Of a stretch of DNA of 64,000 bases, positions 7,827 to 16,960 are shown in pieces. Each line of letters begins with the position of its first letter. Positions within the stretch are counted from its first letter, which is position 1. The stretch covers positions 186,001-250,000 of the forward strand of contig NZ_JACJRQ010000006.1 of assembly GCF_014697355.1 (NCBI RefSeq), read 5' to 3'. This DNA comes from Nostoc calcicola FACHB-3891. GTDB lineage: Bacteria; Cyanobacteriota; Cyanobacteriia; Cyanobacteriales; Nostocaceae. A program made the position numbers and the translations under genes. The notes below the pieces were generated by a model. It had not been told where the DNA came from, did not search any database, and saw only the letters and a program-made list of their open reading frames with translations.

Positions 7827-10619
7827 TCAACGTTCTGGTATTTCCAGATAAATAAAGCGATATTCATCACGTGATGGGGAATTAGTATCAGCTTGTACTA
7901 AAATACCGACACCTGTGGCTGGTTTGCGATCGTGATTTGTCTGAAATTCAACGTTTACATTAGTCGCACTCTGTGCTGAAAAATTAGGCTCGTTCAGATT
8001 GTTATATATATCTTGACTGGTTAGATTATCATTACTACTAAGGTCAGTCAAAGCTTTAACAAATACTTGTGCTGCGTCATAGGAAGTGATTGTTCTCCAA
8101 CTCACATTTCCTGTTACCCAAAGTTGGTTTGCTGTGTTAATAAACTCTTGTTTAGCAAGGGTAAAATGAGAAAACACGGCAACCATCATGCCATTAGCAG
8201 TGTTTCCTAGTATCTCAAATGTCTTTTTACCATAAAGAACATCTCCTCCAAGCAGAGATAACTGTGGAGAATTTTGTTTTGCCTTCATCGCAATGTTTAG
8301 TGCTTCTTCTAATTTGTTGCGACTAGGAGCTAACATTAAAGCTTGCACATTTTCTTTCTGTATTTTTTCGATACAATATTCTTCAGTTTCCTTTGACAAA
8401 TCACAATCTTGAATATCTCCTGTGTTACTCAGCCTTTTGGCAAATTCTCCTTTCAAAGATGTACTATATTCACTTTTAGTTTCAAAAATGATCAGTACTT
8501 TTTTCTTTCTTAACCTATTCCGCAGGTAGTCAGCTAAATCTCTAGCTGCAATGGAGTCATCAGAGGCTGTACGGAAAACATTATCACTCCACTCACCTGG
8601 CATTCTAACAGCAGTGCTTGTGGGCGAAATTAAAACAAGTTTTTTTTGTGGATTTTGTGCATAAATATTTCCTGCTTCACGAGTATTGTCACTCGTGTAG
8701 TGGCCAATAACCCCTAATATATTACTTCCTTTAAAATTATTGAATTCACCTGGAATATTATTATTGGAGATATCTGTAGCTACATTTGTAACTGCTTGTT
8801 TATTGTCGCTATCTTCCTTTACTATTAGAATTTGGAATAATGGATTAGCTGCTTGTTCCTTTTGAACTTGGGCAATACCCCGCAGTATTTCTAGTGCATT
8901 ATCACGATATCTTTCTAGACCTGGAATAACAACTGCAATGGTGGGAAGAGTACTGGAAGATTGACTTTGAGCCGCTTTAGAATTGTAGTAATAAATCCAT
9001 GTTTCTGGATCGACTTCACACTTATTTTGTTTAGATGCTGTTGCGCGAGCAGCTTTTTGAAATTGATTGCTAGCTTTTAAAAAAAGTTCTTCCGCTTTTT
9101 TGAAATCTTGTCGATAACCTGAAACACTAGCTATTTGAAACGCTGCAATTCCTTGTTCTCTTAGTTCATAAGCTTCCATACATGAAGTACCTGGCTTCTG
9201 ACCAATTAAAGCATTCTCTCCCCTGCTAAAGTCATTGGCATTAGATTTGGCATCAGATCGTGTTGGTGTTGTTGGTATTGTTGGCGTTGGTGTTGGTGGT
9301 GGTGGTGGTAGTGTTGGTGTTAATATTGGTCTGTTTTGTGATGTCGATATTTGGGATATAATAAGAGCGATCGCTACTCCGAATAAAACCAAAAAAAACA
9401 AACTTAGCCAACCCCTACCTCTAAAATTTCTTCTGAACAAAAAATTAATTTTCTGGAGAAAAATATTTTTTTGAGATGTATTTTTATTTTTTTCTTCTAC
9501 TTCAGTTATTTCTTGAAAATTATGTTGCAGTTCCAGTGGTTGTTCAGTATTCTGCTGCACATTAGAATCGGTATTCTGTTGCACATTAGAATTAGGTAAT
9601 TGTGGAGAATTGACTTGCAAATTAAGTCTTTGAGACAAATGATCGAGAACTTCTTGAGCAGACTGGGGTCGGTCTTCTCGTTTGTATTGGAGCATCCAAT
9701 CTAAAATATTTGCAAAATGCTCGTTACTCACATTTACATGATCTCTCCACCTCGAATTCGAGATCAACATTTGGGGATTTCTATCACCGGTCAATAAACA
9801 TAAACAGGTTGTGGCTAAGGCATATAAATCTGATGCAGGTGATACTGGTGCGCCACGAAATTGTTCTGGTGGAGCGAAAGCTCTAGTTAGCACTATAGAT
9901 GATTCATCAGCAGGAAATCTAATGTCTAACACTTGCTTAACTGCACCAAAATCTATTAGATATAGCTTTCTATCTCTACTACAGAGAATAATGTTAGCTG
10001 GTTTAATATCTCTGTGTATAGCTCCTTGATGACCATCATAATTATGAACATATTTGAGAATTTCCAAAATTTCCTTTAAAATATTTATAACTTCATCCTC
10101 TGGAAAAGGTTCTCCTCTTTCTCTTAATTCTTGGGATAAATTATTCCCTTGAACATAATCTTGTACTAAATAAAAAAACTTTTGACTATTACCTATTTCT
10201 TCGTCAACTTCCACAGAAAAAAATGCTAATGCTCTGGGAATTTTTGGATGACGCAGTTGTTCTAAAATAATTGCTTCACGCTTAAATAATTCTTCTATCC
10301 GTCGTAGTTCTGCTGGACTCAGTTGTAAGCGTCCAGGAGGAATTCTTGGGTGCAACTGTTTGATTACACGCTTTGGTTTATGTGGAAAGTTAATATCCTC
10401 TGCTTCAAAAGTTCTACCAAATGCCCCTCCTTCTTCATCTGGAACTAATAATTTTCGCGCTAAGAAATGCCCACCCAAAATCAAAGGCATCCCGCAATGA
10501 TAGCAACGTATTTCCCTTGCAGAACTAGAAGTGAGAGATTCATCTGAAATAAAGTTTTGAGGATTATTACAAGTTGGACGAGTGCAGTAAACTTCAATAG
10601 AGGAATTACCATTAACCAT
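7827..10619 (-). CDS. Receptor-like Ser/Thr protein kinase with LivK-like extracytoplasmic binding domain
   Basis: 930-residue transmembrane kinase. It opens with a four-cysteine ribbon (C12, C17, C39, C42), as in many cyanobacterial Ser/Thr kinases. An eukaryotic-type kinase domain follows at about 50-330. Its glycine loop is reduced to GGAFGRTFEAED, the lysine is in VIKQL, and HRDIKPANI, IDFGAVKQ and the APPEQF activation segment are all intact, so it should be active. After a linker, one helix (about 403-425) crosses the membrane. A Pro/Thr-rich stretch then leads to a type 1 periplasmic-binding-protein domain (about 560-925) of the amino-acid-binding LivK kind, for example IAVVIPGLERYRDNALEIL and VLIIFETKSEYSTSLKGEF. 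The layout implies direct coupling of an external ligand to cytoplasmic phosphorylation. Ligand and substrates cannot be read from sequence. Confidence 0.88.
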   Translation of the reverse strand: MVNGNSSIEVYCTRPTCNNPQNFISDESLTSSSAREIRCYHCGMPLILGGHFLARKLLVPDEEGGAFGRTFEAEDINFPHKPKRVIKQLHPRIPPGRLQLSPAELRRIEELFKREAIILEQLRHPKIPRALAFFSVEVDEEIGNSQKFFYLVQDYVQGNNLSQELRERGEPFPEDEVINILKEILEILKYVHNYDGHQGAIHRDIKPANIILCSRDRKLYLIDFGAVKQVLDIRFPADESSIVLTRAFAPPEQFRGAPVSPASDLYALATTCLCLLTGDRNPQMLISNSRWRDHVNVSNEHFANILDWMLQYKREDRPQSAQEVLDHLSQRLNLQVNSPQLPNSNVQQNTDSNVQQNTEQPLELQHNFQEITEVEEKNKNTSQKNIFLQKINFLFRRNFRGRGWLSLFFLVLFGVAIALIISQISTSQNRPILTPTLPPPPPTPTPTIPTTPTRSDAKSNANDFSRGENALIGQKPGTSCMEAYELREQGIAAFQIASVSGYRQDFKKAEELFLKASNQFQKAARATASKQNKCEVDPETWIYYYNSKAAQSQSSSTLPTIAVVIPGLERYRDNALEILRGIAQVQKEQAANPLFQILIVKEDSDNKQAVTNVATDISNNNIPGEFNNFKGSNILGVIGHYTSDNTREAGNIYAQNPQKKLVLISPTSTAVRMPGEWSDNVFRTASDDSIAARDLADYLRNRLRKKKVLIIFETKSEYSTSLKGEFAKRLSNTGDIQDCDLSKETEEYCIEKIQKENVQALMLAPSRNKLEEALNIAMKAKQNSPQLSLLGGDVLYGKKTFEILGNTANGMMVAVFSHFTLAKQEFINTANQLWVTGNVSWRTITSYDAAQVFVKALTDLSSNDNLTSQDIYNNLNEPNFSAQSATNVNVEFQTNHDRKPATGVGILVQADTNSPSRDEYRFIYLEIPER

Positions 10620-11207
10620 TTATTAACCTTTAGCGTTACCTAACTACACACTGGATGATAAAAAATTGAGCTTACACCGTATTTGAGGTAAATGAGGTAC
10701 GCGGGTAGGGGCACGGCAGTGCCGTGCCCCTACAATTATCTGTACCTCACCAACTTGCAATCTGCTGTACTATTTACCATTAAATAATTATTCTTTTCTC
10801 AAAAATAATTTAAAACACCAAAATGGACTGTAAACTTACCCAGTTTCAGTCCTATTTGCCGTTCCTTGTGAGCAATCAACTAGCCAATACTCAGATTGCC
10901 AATAAAGTTATGCTTAGCTTTTCAAGAGTATTACCTACGTAATAATTCTTAAACATAGTCAAGATTTTTGCAATATCCTAAAGGTAACGTTTCTTTGCAA
11001 AATACAGCAGAATAAAGACCTCAGTCATCAGAATTGGGAAGCAAAACAGGCTTTATGACTAGGTTTGAGACCTACTTTTTGTACTTGACGCTTCTTTAAA
11101 TCCGCTATATTTAATTTGTGAAAATTGATTGTCTCAGAATCCTGACTTGTTAAATGAGTAATGGTTGTTTGACAAAAAGTATTTTTCTAAATCAAATAAA
11201 TTTTTGT
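10620..11207. repeat. 588-bp spacer with palindromic repeat (10694-10748)
   Basis: No gene is visible between the kinase start and the porin stop. At 10705-10733 there is a perfect 29-base hairpin, with GTAGGGGCACGGCA and its complement around a single G. It is bracketed by GAGGTAC (10694-10700) and GTACCTC (10742-10748). The same hairpin core recurs at 25054-25082 and, diverged, at 35229-35256. The rest is AT-rich and featureless. Confidence 0.6.
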
Positions 11208-12842
11208 TCAGAAAGTGAAGGTAGTTCTAACTACTCCCAAAAAAATGTCACCATTTTGCTCATCGTGATTTGGTGCTGTCAACCAAAGCAAACCAGGGGT
11301 AATACTGATGTTCTCGTTAATTTTATACCGATAAAATCCTTCAATATGAAATCCGGTATCTTGGTCACGACGAGGTAAGTCTCCTGACAGGGGTGCGGAA
11401 GTACCAGTTAATTTCGGCTGCATCCCAATGATAATTCCTCCCAAATTACCTGTTTTGCCTAAGTCAGGGAAAGCTAGCGTGACAGCCCAACTCCAGATAT
11501 CAGCATCGACTTCTTCTTTCAGCACCCGTGCATTAGTGTACGCTACCCATCCACCAAGTTGAAAGCCCTTACTAATTACTACATTCGTTTCAATACCAAA
11601 CGAATCAGAGGAAACTTTTCTGCCTGACAAGTTGGAGGGTAAACTGCCAGTATTATGTCCTAAACCATCTTCGTTGTAGGCATTGACGTAGGTAATGGCA
11701 ATTTTGGTGTCTGTATTTTTATTTGGAGAAAATACAATCTGTCCCAATGCACCATAGCCACTATTAAACAAGCCGCTAACAGGATTGTTAGCATTTTTTG
11801 CCAAATAAACCAATTCTAATTTGATATTATTACTCAGCTTATAAGTAACTCCGGCACCCGTATCTCCACCCAAACGATAAATATGACTGTAGCGAAGACC
11901 GCGAAAAGGTGTGGCGTTGGCATCACTTCGTAGAGGATTAATAGTATCCCAATCATCGAAGTAAGTATTAAACCCTGTAGCAATAAGAATTTTCAATTGC
12001 TCACTGGGTTCATAAGTATATTGAAGCTTACTGATAAAAGCATCATTAGTTGAATTACTACCAGATACGAAACTTAGGCGACTATCATTTCCGGGTGCAA
12101 TGGGATTAATGACATTAGTTGCTTGAAAGCGCACAAGTAACTCATCCCTCGGAAACAAAGGCTTATCTTTCGGAGAGCAAACAACTTCTTTCGGTTCGAT
12201 AAAGCCGGTTTTAAAGTTGATACGCGCCCGACTAGAAAATGTGAGGTTGTTATCATCCCCATTTCCACTACTGTTAGCATCTCCAAAAGCATCTATGGCA
12301 GCAAATATTAACTCACCACAGAGTTTTACGTTTTGAGAACGCGGCTGTTTTTTTGGCCGTTTCTCTAGCTGAGTAGTACGTGCTTCGAGATCGCTAACTT
12401 TATCCCGCAAGGTTGGGAGTGCGTATTCTTCTTGTAACTTTTGCAAAGTCGGTAAATCTCCTTTAGCAACCATGTCTGTGGTGTTATCAGCAATTATTTG
12501 GTTAACTCTGTCTAAGCAGGCGTTTAACGCTGTCGCAAACTCAAAGCGAGTCATGGCGCGATCGCCTTTGAAACTCCCATCAGTGTATCCATCGATACAT
12601 TGATAACGCTCGATTAAAGATTGCAACGCCCCAAATGCCCAGTCAGTGGGTTGCACATCAGAAAGCTGAGAAACTGAAGTAATTGGTGCAGAATTCTGTT
12701 GAGTATATTGACTAACTTGCTGAAAAAAATCAGTGTTTTTTTCAGATTCTTCAGCCTTGACAATTGCCAAAGGAGTTACCACATCTATGGAAATCAAGAC
12801 ACCAAAAAAAATGCCCAGACCTACTCTGAGAGAATTAAACAT
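11208..12842 (-). CDS. Iron-uptake-type porin (SLH domain + OprB beta-barrel)
   Basis: 544-residue outer-membrane porin of the cyanobacterial SLH/OprB type. A signal peptide is followed by an SLH domain at about 58-110 (VSQLSDVQPTDWAFGALQSL, then CIDGYTDGSFKGDRAMTRFEFA), which anchors to peptidoglycan-linked polymer. A short coiled coil comes next (about 130-165, DKVSDLEARTTQLEKR), then a beta-barrel rich in alternating strands ending in the aromatic RTTFTF, a typical C-terminal barrel signature. Homologues are annotated as iron-uptake porins and carry small solutes and inorganic ions. It is a single gene; the start ATG at 12842 gives a good signal sequence. No Fur box could be confirmed by eye. 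Confidence 0.9.
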   Translation of the reverse strand: MFNSLRVGLGIFFGVLISIDVVTPLAIVKAEESEKNTDFFQQVSQYTQQNSAPITSVSQLSDVQPTDWAFGALQSLIERYQCIDGYTDGSFKGDRAMTRFEFATALNACLDRVNQIIADNTTDMVAKGDLPTLQKLQEEYALPTLRDKVSDLEARTTQLEKRPKKQPRSQNVKLCGELIFAAIDAFGDANSSGNGDDNNLTFSSRARINFKTGFIEPKEVVCSPKDKPLFPRDELLVRFQATNVINPIAPGNDSRLSFVSGSNSTNDAFISKLQYTYEPSEQLKILIATGFNTYFDDWDTINPLRSDANATPFRGLRYSHIYRLGGDTGAGVTYKLSNNIKLELVYLAKNANNPVSGLFNSGYGALGQIVFSPNKNTDTKIAITYVNAYNEDGLGHNTGSLPSNLSGRKVSSDSFGIETNVVISKGFQLGGWVAYTNARVLKEEVDADIWSWAVTLAFPDLGKTGNLGGIIIGMQPKLTGTSAPLSGDLPRRDQDTGFHIEGFYRYKINENISITPGLLWLTAPNHDEQNGDIFLGVVRTTFTF

Positions 12843-13095
12843 TTTTTTATTCTAGTAATAATTATTGTTGCAAAAACTTAAAATCGGATAGCACTGTGCA
12901 GTGAATATTTTGCCGAAAGCTTTGGGATTTATTATCAGACGCTACAGGGAAAAAATGAGGTATTAATACATTGATTTAAGTATTAAAAATATCAAATTAG
13001 ACGAAGTATATCAGAAGTTATGGAGTAAGTAAATTACCGGAATAATTCAATGTATATGAAGAGTATATGAAGAAATTGAAAAGTTCTAATTTATC

Positions 13096-13232
13096 AGGAC
13101 TTACGCACAGGTAACGGAAAATCGAACCGCAGAGAAGCCAGTGCGTTGGGCGGGTTCCCCGACTTGAAGCAACTGGCGCGACGCAGAGGGCACCCAGAAA
13201 TAAGAGTTTCAGAGAGTTCTTGCGTAAGTCCT
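13096..13232. repeat. MITE-like element, family D (perfect 12-bp inverted ends)
   Basis: 137-bp element with perfect 12-bp terminal inverted repeats, AGGACTTACGCA (13096-13107) and TGCGTAAGTCCT (13221-13232). The interior is GC-richer than its surroundings. It lies in the 534-base spacer between the porin and cruP. The 66-residue open frame across it is not considered a gene. A separate hairpin (ACAAGAAGGGAAT at 13240-13252 with its complement at 13262-13274, then an A run) follows immediately. Confidence 0.7.
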
Positions 13233-13376
13233 ATTTATTACAAGAAGGGAATAGGGAATAGATTCCCTTCTTGTAAAAAAAGAAAAAACTTTTCCCCACA
13301 TAGTATAAAACGGAGGAGTATATCTACTTTCTTCATTCTCAGGTAGCTTGGGAATGTAGAGTTCAGTTTTTGCAAA

Positions 13377-14966
13377 ATGTCTTTAACCCAAGAAATTCTT
13401 TCTCAATTACCGGGTGATGTTCTAGGAGGGTTGCATCAAAGCGATCGCATCTTAACATCCCTGAGAGAAAACACTGCACCTATACCAACGTTAATTACAG
13501 AAAGTCAGCAGCCTTTGGGTGTTGCAGACTGGGATGTGCTTATCTGCGGTGGCACTTTGGGCATTTTAATTGGTTCAGCCTTAGCGATGAAGGGACTGCG
13601 GGTGGCGTTGATGGAACGGGGAATTCTGCGGGGGAGAGAACAAGAGTGGAATATTTCTCGTAAAGAGTTAGATGTGTTTGTGGAATTGAACTTGTTGACT
13701 GAGGAGGAATTAGAAACTGCGATCGCCACTCAATATAACCCAGCACGAGTAGGTTTTCACGGTGGTACAGAAATTTGGGTAGAGGATGTTTTGAATATCG
13801 GTGTAGATCCTGTATATTTACTATCCACACTAAAAACTCGATTTCTCGATGCTGGTGGAAAGTTGTTAGAAAACACGCCTTTTAGTGAAGCCGTGGTGCA
13901 TCCAGATGGCGTGATGGTAAATAAGCAATTCAAAACTAGGTTGTTAATCGACGCGATGGGACATTTTTCTCCCATCACGCAACAAGCACGTCAAGGAAAA
14001 AAACCAGACGCCCTTTGCCTAGTGGTAGGAACTTGTGCCCAAGGTTTTCCGGAAAATAACTCAGGCGATTTGTTGTTATCATTTACATCTTTGCAGAATC
14101 AATGCCAGTACTTCTGGGAAGCGTTCCCAGCTAGAGACGGTAGAACCACTTACTTATTCACCTACATGGATGCACATCCCCAACGCTTAAGTTTGGCAGC
14201 TTTCTTTGAGGAATATCTGCGTCTTTTACCAGAATATCAAGGTGTGGAATTGAGTCAGCTGAAATTTCAACGGGCGTTGTTTGGCTTCTTTCCCAGCTAT
14301 CGCCAAAGTCCCCTCAAAACTCCTTGGAATCGCATTTTACCAGTGGGAGATAGCAGCGGTAGTCAATCTCCTTTGAGTTTTGGTGGTTTTGGTGCGATGG
14401 TGCGTCACCTGAAGCGCTTAACATTTGGGATTGACGAAGCGCTGCAAACTGAACAATTATCTGCAAAAGCGCTGTCACTGCTGCAACCATATCAGCCAAG
14501 TTTGACTGTTACCTGGTTATTTCAAAAAGCGATGAGTATCGGTGTAAATCAGAAAATTCCCCCAGATCAAATTAACCAATTACTCTCAGCAGTGTTTGCA
14601 GAAATGCAACAGTTGGGTACACCAGTACTAAAACCATTTTTACAAGATATAGTAAAATTTTGGCCACTGACGCAAACATTGTTAAAAACCAATTTATCTC
14701 ATCCAGAATTAGTTATCAAAATAATTCCGCAAGTAGGTTTGGGAAGTTTGTTAGATTGGATGGTGCATTACGGTAATTTAAGTGTTTATACTGCCTTATT
14801 TCGGTTAAGTCCAATGTTAGAAACATGGGTGAAGAATCAAGCAAGCGAACAACAATATTATTGGCATCGTTTGATTGATGCTTGGAAGTACGGCTCTGGT
14901 GGTGATTACTCAGATGATATTTACAGCAAAATTCCGAATTCAGGAGTCAGAAGTCAGAATGGTTGA
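13377..14966 (+). CDS. cruP: CruP-type FAD-dependent oxidoreductase (lycopene-cyclase paralogue)
   Basis: 529-residue flavoprotein. The N-terminal dinucleotide-binding fold is WDVLICGGTLGILIGSALA (about 51-69), followed by the strongly diagnostic RGREQEWNISRKEL. Further on are GFHGGTEIWVEDVLNIGV and LIDAMGHFSPI...GKKPDALCLVVGTCAQGF. I recognise this pattern from CruP, a cyanobacterial and plant-plastid relative of the CruA lycopene cyclase. CruP is described as having weak cyclase activity or a role in limiting carotenoid epoxides and oxidative stress, so the exact reaction is unsettled. The start at 13377 is the only sensible ATG. The gene ends just before a dense tandem-repeat array and two membrane-protein genes. 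Confidence 0.85.
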   Translation: MSLTQEILSQLPGDVLGGLHQSDRILTSLRENTAPIPTLITESQQPLGVADWDVLICGGTLGILIGSALAMKGLRVALMERGILRGREQEWNISRKELDVFVELNLLTEEELETAIATQYNPARVGFHGGTEIWVEDVLNIGVDPVYLLSTLKTRFLDAGGKLLENTPFSEAVVHPDGVMVNKQFKTRLLIDAMGHFSPITQQARQGKKPDALCLVVGTCAQGFPENNSGDLLLSFTSLQNQCQYFWEAFPARDGRTTYLFTYMDAHPQRLSLAAFFEEYLRLLPEYQGVELSQLKFQRALFGFFPSYRQSPLKTPWNRILPVGDSSGSQSPLSFGGFGAMVRHLKRLTFGIDEALQTEQLSAKALSLLQPYQPSLTVTWLFQKAMSIGVNQKIPPDQINQLLSAVFAEMQQLGTPVLKPFLQDIVKFWPLTQTLLKTNLSHPELVIKIIPQVGLGSLLDWMVHYGNLSVYTALFRLSPMLETWVKNQASEQQYYWHRLIDAWKYGSGGDYSDDIYSKIPNSGVRSQNG

Positions 14967-15029
14967 AAAACTAATGGTTTTATACCTACTGAATTTTGTT
15001 CAAATTATCAAGCTTGCACATCCAAGCCT

Positions 15030-15153
15030 GATTAATTCTGAATTCTGGATTCTGAATTCTGGATTCTGGATTCTGAATTCTGAATTCTGGATTCTGGATT
15101 CAGAATTCTGAATTCTGGATTCTGAATTCTGGATTCTGAATTCTGAATTCTGA
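15030..15153. repeat. GAATTCTG/GGATTCTG tandem heptamer array
   Basis: About 120 bases of alternating 7-8-base units (ATTCTGA, ATTCTGG) between cruP and the next gene. Because GAATTC is itself palindromic, both strands stay open over most of the array, which creates spurious ORFs. Similar arrays occur at 30495-30545, 44135-44180 and 7780-7823. Confidence 0.88.
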
Positions 15154-15188
15154 CAATAAAACTTAAATAATATGTGTGTGAGGATAAT

Positions 15189-15893
15189 ATGATTGAACGG
15201 AAATCTTTAGGAATCAAATACTTTGCAGTACTGATTGGTTTCCTGCGCGATCGCCAAGGATTTTTAGAGGAAGTTCGCCAAGGTACAAGATTACCAAATA
15301 AAATCATCTCTCTACTAGTTTGTAGTTCCTTATTTATTGCCATTTATGGCGGAATTATTGGTGCATATCATAGTTGGATGCAAGCTTTGTCTTCCGCTGT
15401 TAAACTCCCAGCCCTTTATTTAATGACACTGCTGATTTGTATCCCAACGTTGTATTTTGCTAACGTTATTTTTGGTTCCAAACGGACTTTTGGACAGCAT
15501 TTAGCATTAGTATTGACTGCGGTTTCCGTAACTAGCGTACTTTTATTTAGTTTTGCACCAATTACCCTCTTCTTCTTAATTACCACCAATAATTACCAAT
15601 TTTTAATTCTCTTAAATGTCTTTATTTTTGCACTGACTGGATTTATTGGTATTTCCTCGTTATATCAAGCCACGAGTTTAGTTCTAGAACAGGATAACGA
15701 AGGTAGCAATACACGCCAAAAGATTTTACAATTTTGGCTATTTCTTTATGCTTTCGTTGGTAGTCAGCTAGGATGGACTCTCAGACCGTTTTTTGGCACA
15801 CCTGATTCTGTATTTCAATTGTTCCGTGAAAGAGAAGGTAATTTTTATCTCAGTGTGATTCAAGCTATTAGCTACTTGTTGGGAATTCGTTAA
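15189..15893 (+). CDS. Polytopic membrane protein, tandem paralogue 1
   Basis: 234-residue integral membrane protein with a short cytosolic N-terminus (FLRDRQGFLEEVRQGTRL) and about five or six hydrophobic segments between residues 40 and 170. The C-terminal part contains GWTLRPFFGTPDSVFQLF. The GTG at 15174 would add five residues; ATG 15189 is preferred with GAGGAT upstream. The neighbouring gene at 16073 is a clear paralogue, about half identical, with the same length and motifs. Homologues in cyanobacteria are often labelled as actin-binding WH2 proteins, which seems a domain-search artefact. I see no catalytic motif. Function unknown. Confidence 0.78.
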   Translation: MIERKSLGIKYFAVLIGFLRDRQGFLEEVRQGTRLPNKIISLLVCSSLFIAIYGGIIGAYHSWMQALSSAVKLPALYLMTLLICIPTLYFANVIFGSKRTFGQHLALVLTAVSVTSVLLFSFAPITLFFLITTNNYQFLILLNVFIFALTGFIGISSLYQATSLVLEQDNEGSNTRQKILQFWLFLYAFVGSQLGWTLRPFFGTPDSVFQLFREREGNFYLSVIQAISYLLGIR

Positions 15894-15922
15894 TAAGTAA
15901 GAATTCAGGAGTCAAAATTCCG

Positions 15923-16025
15923 GGCGTTGCTGAATTGAAATATGAAATTTGAAAACTCAATATCTCAAACTCTTGCTCTCTGCGTCTCTGCGTGAAGTAA
16001 ATTCATACCCGAATTCAGCAACGCC
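15923..16025. repeat. MITE-like element, family B copy 1
   Basis: 103-bp element with perfect 14-bp inverted ends, GGCGTTGCTGAATT (15923-15936) and AATTCAGCAACGCC (16012-16025). Flanks AAATTCCG (15915-15922) and AAATTCAG (16026-16033) look like an 8-bp target duplication with one change. The interior CTCTGCGTCTCTGCGTGAA is shared with copies at 31787-31899 and 56907-57011. It sits between the two paralogous membrane-protein genes. Confidence 0.82.
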
Positions 16026-16072
16026 AAATTCAGAATCCAGTAACCATACCAAATATCAACCATAAAAGCATT

Positions 16073-16780
16073 ATGTTGGAAAAGCAATCTCGCAGCGTTA
16101 AACAATTCAATGTTTTGGTGAACTTACTACGCGATCGCCAGTCTTTCTTAGAAGAAATACGTCTGGGAATAAGATTAGAAAATAAAATCAGTTCTCTGTT
16201 CGTAGCTAGTTCCATTTGCTTTGCCATTTATGGAGCAATTATCGGTGCATCCCACGGTTGGGCACAAGCATTATCCAGCGCTATCAAACTCCCCGCATTT
16301 TATTTATTAACATTGATAATTTGTTTTCCAACTTTGTTCTTTTTTAATGTTTTGTTTGGTTCTCGGAGTAGTATTCAACAGCATTTCGTTGTCTTGCTCA
16401 CATCTGTGTCAGTGATTAGTGTCCTTTTATTCAGCTTCGCACCAGTCACACTATTTTTTCTGATTACCACCCCCGATTCTTATCAATTTTTCAAACTGTT
16501 GAATGTATTAATATTTGGAATTACAGGTATCTTTGGTGTGAAATTTCTTTATGAGGGAATCCAATTACTTTCTCAACAAGATGAAGTTGGCAAAACAACC
16601 CGCACCACTATTTTAAGATTTTGGTTATTGCTTTATGCCTTTGTTGGTATGCAACTAGGATGGTTTTTCAGACCATTTTTTGGTGCCCCTGACTCTAAAT
16701 TTGAGTTGTTTCGAGCGGTGAAAGGGAACTTTTATCTTGATATACTAGCTGCGATTTCGGAAATTTTAGGTTTCCGTTAA
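16073..16780 (+). CDS. Polytopic membrane protein, tandem paralogue 2
   Basis: 235-residue paralogue of the gene just upstream. The shared landmarks are LLRDRQSFLEEIRLGIRL at the N-terminus, YGAIIGASHGWAQALSSAIKLPA, SVLLFSFAPVTLFFLITT, and the C-terminal GWFFRPFFGAPDSKFELF. Hydrophobic segments lie between about residues 40 and 210. The strongly conserved R-P-F-F-G-x-P-D-S motif after the last helix is a good candidate for a functional site. Tandem duplication is evident; a MITE has since inserted between the copies. Function unknown. It is followed by a hairpin terminator at 16929. Confidence 0.78.
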   Translation: MLEKQSRSVKQFNVLVNLLRDRQSFLEEIRLGIRLENKISSLFVASSICFAIYGAIIGASHGWAQALSSAIKLPAFYLLTLIICFPTLFFFNVLFGSRSSIQQHFVVLLTSVSVISVLLFSFAPVTLFFLITTPDSYQFFKLLNVLIFGITGIFGVKFLYEGIQLLSQQDEVGKTTRTTILRFWLLLYAFVGMQLGWFFRPFFGAPDSKFELFRAVKGNFYLDILAAISEILGFR

Positions 16781-16928
16781 TTGGACACCAGGATTTGTGG
16801 TAGAAATCTTAACAACGAGCAATTGAACATCTGTTCTTTTTCTGACCTGGCAGATTGGCAACTATTACAAAAATAACTGTGTTATTTTCAATACTATACA
16901 AGGTGTATTTGCACTTTCAAGCTATTTA

Positions 16929-16954
16929 GACGGGTTGCAACCCGTCTTTATTTA
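16929..16954. terminator. Hairpin terminator between convergent genes
   Basis: A perfect 18-base palindrome GACGGGTTGCAACCCGTC (16929-16946) is followed by TTTATTTAT. It lies between the stops of the + strand membrane-protein gene (16780) and the minus-strand devA (17124) and could serve both directions, though its T-rich tail favours the + strand. The rest of this 343-base spacer is MITE family E. Confidence 0.65.
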
Positions 16955-16960
16955 TCACTA

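Noticed and set aside
9235-9474. 79-residue + strand ORF rich in Gly/Val
   Set aside because: It is the antisense of the Pro/Thr-rich linker and membrane helix of the kinase gene.
13146-13346. 66-residue + strand ORF
   Set aside because: It runs through MITE family D and a hairpin, with low-complexity composition and no ribosome-binding site.
15030-15153. Possible CRISPR array
   Set aside because: The repeats are contiguous 7-8-base units without spacers and no cas genes are present.
15032-15343. 103-residue minus-strand ORF over the repeat array
   Set aside because: Its C-terminal half is a repetitive translation of ATTCTGA heptamers and it overlaps a conserved membrane-protein gene on the other strand.
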